Part shown: in pieces, positions 15,608 through 21,931 of the stretch
Numbering within the stretch: position 1 is the first letter of the stretch
Layout: each line of letters begins with the position of its first letter
Assembly (NCBI GenBank): GCA_964368965.1
Contig: CAYJDR010000034.1
Coordinates: forward strand, 1 to 22,998
Source: CAYJDR01 sp964368965
GTDB taxonomy: Bacteria > Chrysiogenota > Deferribacteres > Deferribacterales > Mucispirillaceae
Length of the DNA stretch: 22,998 bases
Reading direction: 5' to 3'
The notes under the pieces: model-generated
Seen by the model: only the letters and a program-made list of their open reading frames with translations
Databases searched by the model: none
What the model was told of the DNA's origin: nothing
Made by a program: the position numbers and the translations under genes

Positions 15608-16582
15608 ATGGTTAATGTAGGTTTAATCGGGCTTGGTAAAATGGGTAGGTATCACCTAAACATGTACTCTAGCCTTGATACTGTTAAATTTATCGGCGTA
15701 TGCGATGCTGATGCTAACGTAGTTGCAGAAGTGTCTAAAAACACAGGCATACAAGGCTTTACAGATTATAAAGAAATGTTACCGTTTGTTGATGCTGTGA
15801 CGATCGCAGCACCTACACGTTTTCACTATGAGATTGCAAAAACTTGCTTGCTAGCTGGCAAACATGTGCTTGTTGAAAAGCCTATCACTACTAACTTAGA
15901 TGAAGCTAGGGAGCTTTTCGACCTTGCTGCTAAAAGTGGCTTAGTGTTACATATCGGACATGTAGAGCGTTTTAACGGCGCTGTGCAAGAGGTTCAAAAA
16001 ATCACTGATGAGCCGATATATATCGATGCAAAACGTATCGGGCACTATAACAAAAACTTTAAAGCAGATAGCATCGTGCTTGATTTAATGATACACGATA
16101 TAGACATTATAATGAACATGGTTGGTAGCAAAATTAAATCTATCCAAGCATCTGGTTCACCTGTTTATACTGAGCTTGCTGACTTCGCATCAGTAAACTT
16201 AGTGTTTGAAAACAACGCAGTTGCACACCTTTTCGTTAGCCGTATGAGCCAAACAAAAGAGCGCACAATGACTGTGCACCAAAAAGATGCACTAATCATG
16301 CTTGACTTCACAACGCAAGATATCAATATTTACAGACAAGGGCAAACATCTTCACAAGTTATTGGTGATAAAGAACTTCACTATAAAAACGAGTTCATAC
16401 AAGAGCGCCTATTCGTCTATAAAGATAATCCATTGAAGCTTGAAGTTGCACACTTTATTGATTGCGTTGCAAACAATGTTGAGCGTGTTGTTACAATAGA
16501 GCATGACCTCCATTCATTGCAAGTTGCACTGAAAACTGATGAACTCATCAGAAACGGCATCTTCGGACAAGTAGAACTGTAA
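15608..16582 (+). CDS. Gfo/Idh/MocA-family NAD(P)-dependent oxidoreductase, possibly GnnA-like
   Basis: An N-terminal Rossmann fold (GLIGLGKMG, 5-13) and the family motif EKP (90-92) with a downstream HDID (His163, Asp164) define this sugar-dehydrogenase-type family; length 324 aa is normal. Its place 4 bp after lpxA suggests action on a UDP-sugar. In Acidithiobacillus and Leptospira, GnnA oxidises UDP-GlcNAc at C3 and the aminotransferase GnnB then makes the diamino sugar used by LpxA. No gnnB is in this window, so that role is a hypothesis. The same kind of gene often lies between lpxA and lpxI in other genomes. An AAGGA site overlaps the end of lpxA. Confidence 0.88.
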   Translation: MVNVGLIGLGKMGRYHLNMYSSLDTVKFIGVCDADANVVAEVSKNTGIQGFTDYKEMLPFVDAVTIAAPTRFHYEIAKTCLLAGKHVLVEKPITTNLDEARELFDLAAKSGLVLHIGHVERFNGAVQEVQKITDEPIYIDAKRIGHYNKNFKADSIVLDLMIHDIDIIMNMVGSKIKSIQASGSPVYTELADFASVNLVFENNAVAHLFVSRMSQTKERTMTVHQKDALIMLDFTTQDINIYRQGQTSSQVIGDKELHYKNEFIQERLFVYKDNPLKLEVAHFIDCVANNVERVVTIEHDLHSLQVALKTDELIRNGIFGQVEL

Positions 16583-16598
16583 CAAAAGGTACAATATT

Positions 16599-16970
16599 TT
16601 GTTGACATATTACACAAAGCGCAAACCATCTTCAAAAGAAGTGGAAGATATAATGTATGGCGATAACATCATCACAGGTTATGGCGATATAAATACTTGC
16701 TCATCTGCCGTTATCAAGAAAAAGTGTATAATGGCAGTTGGCGCAATCGAGGGGCTTGCAAACGTTATCGAACGTGGTGCAGGGCTTACTCGTGGCAAAG
16801 CTACAGCTATACACAAAGGTAGCGAAACGATTACAGAGGATATTATCGACACTATGATTGCTAGCGGTGCAAATGTGATAGCATTTGAAAAAGACACAGC
16901 AACATTAGCAGACGGCGTAGCGCAATATGCCAATAGCAAAAAGATTGCGATAGTATCATATAAGAAGTAG
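16599..16970 (+). CDS. LpxI C-terminal-domain-like fragment (DUF1009 family), 123 aa
   Basis: The stretch MAVGAIEGLANVIERG (45-60) matches the LpxI C-domain block usually read as AVEAIEGTDxxIxR, and the tail IDTMIASGANVIAFEK...KKIAIVSY (83-121) matches the ETMxxAGAxVLALE...xGIAVVG end of LpxI. LpxI hydrolyses UDP-2,3-diacylglucosamine in lipid A synthesis and is about 270-285 aa with two domains. Here the N-terminal domain is absent and the segment between residues 66 and 80 is some eight residues short, where LpxI carries KPxQDxRFDVP with its catalytic aspartate. It is thus probably inactive or repurposed. The start is taken as TTG 16599 (AAAAGG nine bases upstream), because LpxI-like similarity extends before the alternative ATG 16653, which has its own GGAAG site. 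The reading frame is otherwise intact. Confidence 0.7.
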   Translation: MLTYYTKRKPSSKEVEDIMYGDNIITGYGDINTCSSAVIKKKCIMAVGAIEGLANVIERGAGLTRGKATAIHKGSETITEDIIDTMIASGANVIAFEKDTATLADGVAQYANSKKIAIVSYKK

Positions 16971-16975
16971 GGCGA

Positions 16976-17749
16976 ATGGATTTATTTATTATTGCAGCAT
17001 TGGTTGCTTTCGGACTAATTACAGGTAGCTTCATGAACATGCTAGTTTACCGTGTTCCACTTGGGTTAAACATTGCAAAACCATCATCAAGGTGTGATAA
17101 TTGCGGGCATGTGCTAAAGTTTTATGAAAACATACCAGTAATTAGCTACATATTCTTAGGCGCAAAATGCAGCAGTTGTAAGCAACATATATCAATCATA
17201 TATCCACTATGCGAAGTGACTACAGCAATCATGTTTGTGTGCGTATACTTGAAATTTGGCTTAACAGCTGAGTTTTATATGTATGCATTCTTTTGCTACA
17301 TGGCACTTTTGATATCATATACAGATATCGCAACAGCTCTTGATAAGAAAAACTTTGAAACTGGCGTAATACCAGATATTTACGTTTTTTTAGGCGTTTG
17401 TGTTGGGCTTGGCTTTGCATTTTATAACGGCACATTCACCCAGTCACTCGCTGGCGCTGCTGCTGGTTATTTAGTGCTGATGATTCCAGCGTCAATCTAT
17501 AAGTGGTTGCGTAACTTAGAGGGGATAGGCGAGGGCGACTTCGGCTTGCTAGCAATGATTGGCATATACACAGGCGTTGCATCTATACCATTTATATTGA
17601 CGTTTGCAGCATTAATGGGTATATTGATAGGCATCGTTGTTATAGCGATCACTAAGGATAAAAGATACGCAATGCCTTTTGCACCAATGCTTTCAGCAGG
17701 TGGTGTTGTGTATGTGTTTTTTGCAGAGTATATTCAGAAATTTATATAG
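16976..17749 (+). CDS. pilD: type IV prepilin peptidase / N-methyltransferase
   Basis: PilD cleaves prepilin leader peptides on the cytoplasmic face of the inner membrane and methylates the new N-terminus. About seven to eight hydrophobic helices are visible. The cytoplasmic loop carries two CxxC zinc pairs (Cys40/Cys43 and Cys65/Cys68), as in bifunctional enzymes. The catalytic aspartates are Asp117 (YTDI) and Asp188 in GEGDFG, the GxGD motif. The interval from Asp117 to the IPD motif is about eight residues longer than in textbook PilD or GspO. It starts 5 bp after the LpxI-like gene and is followed by tyrS after 15 bp. Confidence 0.93.
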   Translation: MDLFIIAALVAFGLITGSFMNMLVYRVPLGLNIAKPSSRCDNCGHVLKFYENIPVISYIFLGAKCSSCKQHISIIYPLCEVTTAIMFVCVYLKFGLTAEFYMYAFFCYMALLISYTDIATALDKKNFETGVIPDIYVFLGVCVGLGFAFYNGTFTQSLAGAAAGYLVLMIPASIYKWLRNLEGIGEGDFGLLAMIGIYTGVASIPFILTFAALMGILIGIVVIAITKDKRYAMPFAPMLSAGGVVYVFFAEYIQKFI

Positions 17750-17764
17750 ATATTGGAGTTTAAC

Positions 17765-18946
17765 GTGGTAGACATTAACGAACAAATGGAGCTGATACGT
17801 AGAGGTACAGCTGAAATCATTTCAGAAGCAGACTTAATCGAAAAGCTGAAAGAGGATAGACCGCTTACAATCAAAGCTGGTTTCGACCCTACAGCACCAG
17901 ATTTACACCTTGGGCATACAGTTGTATTGCAAAAGATGAAGCATTTTCAACAACTTGGCCACAATGTTACGTTTTTGATTGGCGACTTCACAGGCATGAT
18001 TGGCGACCCGTCAGGCAAGTCTGAAACTCGCAAACCACTCACTCGTGAACAAGTGCTTGCAAACGCAGAAACTTACAAAGAGCAAGTGTTCAAAATATTA
18101 GACCCTGAAAAAACAAAAATCCAGTTCAATAGCGAATGGCTAGCTCAGTTTAGCATGGCTGACGTTCTTGGCTTAATGGGCAAATATACAGTTGCAAGAA
18201 TTTTAGAGCGTGACGACTTCAGCAAACGCTATAAAGAAAACCAACCAATCGGCGTGCATGAGTTCATGTACCCATTGATGCAAGGTTATGACTCTGTAGC
18301 AATGAAAGCCGACGTTGAACTTGGCGGCACAGACCAAAAATTCAACTTACTTGTTGGCCGTGACTTATTAAAACAATACGGACAAAAACCACAAATCGCA
18401 ATCACTATGCCTATCATTGAGGGCTTAGACGGCGTACAAAAAATGAGTAAATCATTAAACAACTACGTAGGCATATCAGAAGCGCCTGAGCAAATGTTTG
18501 GCAAGCTTATGTCTATCACAGATGTGCTAATGTTCAGATACTACGAACTATTGAGTGATAAATCACTTGCAGAAATCGCAGCAATGAAAGCAGAGATCGA
18601 AGCAGGCACATATCACCCAATGGATGCTAAAAAAGCACTTGCGTTTGAAATCGTGGAGAGATACCACTCAACAGCAGCCGCTGAACATGCTTTAAATGAG
18701 TTCGTAAACGTATTCACTAAAAAAGAACTACCAGATGACATGCCAGAAATTTCTGCAAACGGTAGACAACTTATAGATATCGTGCTAGAATTACGCTTCG
18801 CTCAAACAAAATCTGAAGCTAGAAGATTGGCAGAGCAAGGCGGAATTTATATTGACGGTGAAAGAGTTAGCGATTTAACAGTAGTGCTAACAAGCGAAAG
18901 TATTTTAAAAGTTGGCAAGCGTAAGTTTGCAAAAGTCTTGATATAG
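17765..18946 (+). CDS. tyrS: tyrosyl-tRNA synthetase
   Basis: TyrRS charges tRNA-Tyr. The class I signatures are HLGH (48-51) and KMSKS (226-230); AGFDPTAPDLHLGH is typical of the bacterial enzyme, and the C-terminal 70 residues form an S4 RNA-binding domain (ARRLAEQGGIYIDGERV). The start is chosen as GTG 17765, with GGAG at 17755-17758 and a six-base spacer; a longer frame from TTG 17753 would put the start before that ribosome site. The protein is then 393 aa, a usual length. Confidence 0.96.
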   Translation: MVDINEQMELIRRGTAEIISEADLIEKLKEDRPLTIKAGFDPTAPDLHLGHTVVLQKMKHFQQLGHNVTFLIGDFTGMIGDPSGKSETRKPLTREQVLANAETYKEQVFKILDPEKTKIQFNSEWLAQFSMADVLGLMGKYTVARILERDDFSKRYKENQPIGVHEFMYPLMQGYDSVAMKADVELGGTDQKFNLLVGRDLLKQYGQKPQIAITMPIIEGLDGVQKMSKSLNNYVGISEAPEQMFGKLMSITDVLMFRYYELLSDKSLAEIAAMKAEIEAGTYHPMDAKKALAFEIVERYHSTAAAEHALNEFVNVFTKKELPDDMPEISANGRQLIDIVLELRFAQTKSEARRLAEQGGIYIDGERVSDLTVVLTSESILKVGKRKFAKVLI

Positions 18947-18991
18947 ATTTTTAATTGTGATATATTGCTTAGATAAGAGTCAGGAGGAATC

Positions 18992-20257
18992 ATGTCTATC
19001 ATAAAGCCATTTAAGGCGGTTATGTATAACCCAGAAAAAGTATTGCTGAGGCAGGCTATTACGCCACCTTACGATGTAATATCACCAGCAATGCGTGAAA
19101 AATTTGTTGCACGTTCGCCTTATAATGTCGTCAATATTGATTTACCAGTTGGCGATGAAAACAGATATGAAATCGCAGGTAATTTATACAACCAGTGGAA
19201 AACGGAAGGCATTCTCGTTCAAAGCGAAGAGCCAGCATTTTACCTATACGAGCAAGTGTACGACTACGACAACAGGCAGTACGTACGCACAGGCTTCGTA
19301 GGCGCACTTAGGTTATCAGAGTTCGGTGAGGGGCAAGTATTCCCGCATGAGCGCACATTAGCAGGCCCAAAAGTTGACCGCTATGAGCTTATGAAAGCAT
19401 CTAAATCTAACTTTTCACAAATCTTCGGTTTATACCAAGATGCTGAAAACAGACTTGGCGCGCTATTCTCAGAGATCAAGAAAACTATGCCTACATCTTC
19501 GGCTATCGACGATGACGGCGTTAAACACTCTCTATGGGAAATCGACGACGCAGATGCTATCGACCGTATCCAAACATTCATGGAAAACAAACCGATATAC
19601 ATCGCCGACGGCCACCATAGGTACGAAACAGCTATCAAATATCGCAACGATATGCGTGCTGCAGAGGGCGTTCCAGCTGATGAAACGCGCGCGTACGACT
19701 ACGTTATGATGATGCTTGTTAACTTCATGGACGAGGGCTTAAAAGTATTCCCTACGCACAGAGTTGTTGACGTTGCTGGCGACTATAAAGATGAAGACTT
19801 CGTTACATCTTCATACATCAACGACTATTTCCATGTTAAACCACTTGCTGACATCAACGCAGCTAAAGAATACATGCAAGAAACAGCTGCAGAGCGTGGC
19901 GCATGGGTATACATGGGGCGCACTAGCTTCTATGGCATGAAAATCAAATCAGAAGCTATGGATAGCCTACACGCTGTCTACCGCGAGATTGATACATACT
20001 TGCTAGAAGAACTTGTTTTAAAAGGCTACTACGAATTCACTATGGAAAAACTGCTAGCTAAGCAAGATATCCACTTCATACAAACTTATGAAGAGATCGC
20101 TGAATACCAAGCAGAATGCCCATCAGTAGGCTTCGTATTACACTCAGAGGGTGTAGAAAGCTTGAAAAACGTATCAGAAGCAGGGCTAGTAATGCCACAA
20201 AAGTCAACTTACTTCTATCCGAAGTTAGCGACAGGGCTAGTATTTAAAGATTTATAA
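18992..20257 (+). CDS. DUF1015 family protein
   Basis: The 421-residue soluble protein has the three blocks that define DUF1015: TPPYDVI (24-30), PHERT (118-122) and ADGHHRYETA (205-214). The histidine/aspartate-rich third block suggests a metal or phosphate site, but I know of no established biochemical role; the family often lies near central metabolic or housekeeping genes. AGGAGG immediately upstream gives a firm start. It is the last gene of the long plus-strand cluster and is followed by a strong terminator. Confidence 0.92.
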   Translation: MSIIKPFKAVMYNPEKVLLRQAITPPYDVISPAMREKFVARSPYNVVNIDLPVGDENRYEIAGNLYNQWKTEGILVQSEEPAFYLYEQVYDYDNRQYVRTGFVGALRLSEFGEGQVFPHERTLAGPKVDRYELMKASKSNFSQIFGLYQDAENRLGALFSEIKKTMPTSSAIDDDGVKHSLWEIDDADAIDRIQTFMENKPIYIADGHHRYETAIKYRNDMRAAEGVPADETRAYDYVMMMLVNFMDEGLKVFPTHRVVDVAGDYKDEDFVTSSYINDYFHVKPLADINAAKEYMQETAAERGAWVYMGRTSFYGMKIKSEAMDSLHAVYREIDTYLLEELVLKGYYEFTMEKLLAKQDIHFIQTYEEIAEYQAECPSVGFVLHSEGVESLKNVSEAGLVMPQKSTYFYPKLATGLVFKDL

Positions 20258-20278
20258 TTCTAATAGCATTTAGCTTAT

Positions 20279-20307
20279 AGCAGTCACGATTGTGGCTGCT
20301 TTTTTTT
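20279..20307 (+). terminator. strong intrinsic terminator closing the long gene cluster
   Basis: A 9-bp stem (20279-20287 with 20292-20300, one G-U pair, arms AGCAGTCAC/GTGGCTGCT) and a four-base loop are followed by eight T residues. Confidence 0.93.
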
Positions 20308-20472
20308 GTGCCTTTTTGCCCAATACATCGTTACTCTTCCACAATCTATTCAGTGCTATCTATCAATCACAGCTAGTTCGTGTGTTTTCAATTAAAAAAA
20401 TATTCAAATATTAACGTTAAATTAATATATTAACATGTTACGATAAAAATAACTGAATATTGCAAAAAGTAG
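20308..20472. other. AT-rich intergenic region upstream of arsR-type gene
   Basis: No coding capacity was seen. It contains three abutting palindromes (20411-20440) described separately, and no other clear element. Confidence 0.5.
20411..20440. repeat. cluster of three abutting palindromes upstream of the ArsR-family gene
   Basis: TTAACGTTAA (20411-20420), TTAATATATTAA (20422-20433) and TAACATGTTA (20431-20440) are each perfect palindromes. The 8-mer ATATTAAC also recurs directly at 20408 and 20427, 19 bp apart. The cluster ends about 32 bp before the predicted -35 box of the regulator gene, so it could be an operator array, although AT-rich DNA yields such palindromes readily. Confidence 0.4.
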
Positions 20473-20501
20473 TTGCATGTTTAATAAAACATATATATAA
20501 T
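20473..20501 (+). promoter_or_regulatory. predicted promoter of the ArsR-family gene with operator in its spacer
   Basis: TTGCAT (20473-20478), 17-nt spacer, perfect TATAAT (20496-20501). The inverted repeat ATGTTT-AATA-AAACAT (20477-20492) fills the spacer, an ideal place for repression by the gene's own product. Confidence 0.65.
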
Positions 20502-20528
20502 ACAATATAAATCCACAGGAGGTGTTTT

Positions 20529-20807
20529 ATGGAGAATTATACTTTACAAACTAAAGTATTCAAGGCACTAGCAGATGAAAACAGAGTTAGAATCGTTAGG
20601 CTACTTTCCCAAGGTGAGCGTTGTGCGTATCAACTTTTAGAAGATTTTGATATCACGCAGCCAACACTGTCGCACCACATGAAGATTTTGACTTCTAGTG
20701 GTCTTGTAGACTGCAGAAAAAGTGGTAAATGGGCATATTACACTATCAACGCTTCAAAAGTAGGCGAAGTTAGTGATTTTCTTGCTAGTTTACCTGCTCA
20801 ACCATAA
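20529..20807 (+). CDS. ArsR/SmtB-family transcriptional regulator
   Basis: The 92-residue protein has the winged-helix layout of ArsR repressors: KVFKALADENRVRIVRLL (9-26), a recognition helix region QPTLSHHMKIL (44-54) and a beta-wing with RKSGKWAYYTIN (63-74). Cysteines are at 32 (ERCAYQLL) and 62 (GLVDCRKSG) only. The three-cysteine ELCVCDL arsenic site is therefore not present, and the effector is unknown; a two-cysteine redox or thiol sensor (as in BigR/SqrR-like members) or another ligand is possible. AGGAGGTG precedes the ATG. No target gene is adjacent in an operon, so it probably regulates itself and distant or flanking genes. The DNA around it holds several palindromes. Confidence 0.92.
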   Translation: MENYTLQTKVFKALADENRVRIVRLLSQGERCAYQLLEDFDITQPTLSHHMKILTSSGLVDCRKSGKWAYYTINASKVGEVSDFLASLPAQP

Positions 20808-20826
20808 TAGGGGTTGAGTGTGTATT

Positions 20827-20855
20827 AAAGTAACATATGTTACCTTTCTTTAGTT
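20827..20855 (+). terminator. palindrome-based weak terminator or operator after the ArsR-family gene
   Basis: The 14-bp perfect palindrome GTAACATATGTTAC (20830-20843), extended by AAA/TTT with a bulged C, is followed by a T-rich tract including TTTTTT. It can serve as a weak terminator. Its half-site TAACAT also occurs in the upstream palindrome at 20431, so an operator is the alternative. Confidence 0.45.
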
Positions 20856-20969
20856 TTTTCAAAGTTATCCGCGATATATATGCAGTTATCGTTCACAATC
20901 TTGCGTGCTAAAAAACAGTCGTTTTTGCTATCCACAGTAACTTCAAAATTTTTTTCGTCCAAATGTCAA

Positions 20970-20992
20970 TATGTGCTTGTATAATGCACATA
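20970..20992 (+). promoter_or_regulatory. -10 element framed by a 7-bp inverted repeat, upstream of the sel1 gene
   Basis: A perfect TATAAT (20980-20985) lies inside the inverted repeat TATGTGC (20970-20976) / GCACATA (20986-20992). No good -35 box is present at 16-18 bp, which would fit an activator-dependent or repressed promoter. Confidence 0.45.
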
Positions 20993-21031
20993 AAATATTC
21001 TATTATATTCTTTTAAGTAAAGAGGTATTAC

Positions 21032-21922
21032 ATGCATAAATATTTTATCAAGATATCAGCTATATGTTTGCTATCATTTTCCTTTGTTGCATGTGCATCA
21101 AAAGCAGAAGTTACTGAACAAGCAATTAATCACTATAATCTTGGTGTTGCATATTATGAGGGGCGCAACTATGCCGATGCTTTGCAAGCGTTCCAAACAT
21201 CTGCTAAGGAAGGCAACGCAGCTGCTGAGTATGCGCTTGGTTTAATGTATGAAAATGGGCAAGGCGTTTCACAAAACTACACAGAAGCACTCGCTTGGTA
21301 TATCAAATCTGGCGAAAAAGGTAACGGTGATGCATTATACAACATAGGCGTTATGTACTTTGAAGGCATTGGTGTTGCCCAAAACTATGGCAACGCAATA
21401 GAATATTTTGAAATGGCAGCAAAGTTCAATAACATATATGCTATGAACAACTTAGGTAACATCTACGAATTAGGGCTAGGTGTTGAGCCTAGCGACAAAC
21501 TTGCTGCCGAGTGGTATGGAAAGGCCGCAAACGGTGGGCATATCGGTGCTGCCACAAATTTAGGCTCTATGTTTTATGAAGGCAGAGGTGTTGACCGAAA
21601 CTATGAATACGCTGCCAACTGGTATAAATATGCAGCCGATAGAGGTTATGCAAAAGCGCAATACAATTATGCAATATTGCTATACGAAGGCAAAGGCGTA
21701 TTGCAGAGCTTAAGTGGTGCTGCATACTATTTCAAGCTTGCTGCTGATAGTGGCGTTTCTGCTGCTATGTATAACTTAGGCGTGATGTATTTCAACGGCG
21801 TAGGCGTTGACCAAGATATGAATTTAGGTTGCAAATGGATTGTAGAATCAGCATACCAAGGCTACAACGACGCAGTAAAAGCTGCTGAGAAACTATGCAT
21901 TATTGAGGAAGTAAAGGAGTAA
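21032..21922 (+). CDS. Sel1-repeat lipoprotein, 296 aa
   Basis: A lipoprotein signal ends at lipobox FVAC (Cys21). The remainder is an array of 36-residue helical repeats. One TPR-like unit (about 30-64) is followed by six Sel1 repeats starting near residues 65, 101, 137, 173, 209 and 245, each with the ALGxMYExGxGV.QNYxxAxxWY pattern. Such solenoids mediate protein-protein contacts, here at the outer or inner membrane surface facing the periplasm. No enzymatic motif is visible, so the partner is unknown. GAGG lies eight bases before the ATG. pheA starts 9 bp after its stop and may be cotranscribed. Confidence 0.9.
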   Translation: MHKYFIKISAICLLSFSFVACASKAEVTEQAINHYNLGVAYYEGRNYADALQAFQTSAKEGNAAAEYALGLMYENGQGVSQNYTEALAWYIKSGEKGNGDALYNIGVMYFEGIGVAQNYGNAIEYFEMAAKFNNIYAMNNLGNIYELGLGVEPSDKLAAEWYGKAANGGHIGAATNLGSMFYEGRGVDRNYEYAANWYKYAADRGYAKAQYNYAILLYEGKGVLQSLSGAAYYFKLAADSGVSAAMYNLGVMYFNGVGVDQDMNLGCKWIVESAYQGYNDAVKAAEKLCIIEEVKE

Positions 21923-21931
21923 TATAAATAT

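Larger units (their letters stand above)
20808..21031. other. intergenic region between arsR-type gene and sel1 gene
   Basis: It contains the palindrome GTAACATATGTTAC (20830-20843), which may end the regulator transcript, and the promoter-like inverted repeat at 20970-20992. No convincing gene was found; a 40-codon minus-strand frame is discussed among the rejected items. Confidence 0.5.

Noticed and set aside
17753..17764. TTG at 17753 as the tyrS start.
   Set aside because: GGAG immediately follows it and is well spaced from GTG 17765; the extra four residues are not part of TyrRS homology.
15608..18946. Expectation that lpxB follows in the lipid A cluster.
   Set aside because: The genes after the LpxI-like fragment are clearly a prepilin peptidase and tyrS; no lpxB-like sequence is present in the window.
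20861..20935. Sequences resembling DnaA boxes (TTATCCGCG near 20865, CTATCCACA near 20930) in an AT-rich gap, suggesting an origin.
   Set aside because: Each has at least one mismatch to TTATCCACA, there is no cluster or nearby dnaA, dnaN or gidA, and the flanking genes are not origin-associated.
20840..20962. A 40-codon minus-strand reading frame (TTG start at 20962) with a protein-like composition in the gap before the sel1 gene.
   Set aside because: No ribosome binding site or ATG, an in-frame stop two codons upstream of the only possible start, and open frames of this length are common in AT-rich DNA. A 34-codon plus-strand frame over the same DNA is equally unsupported.
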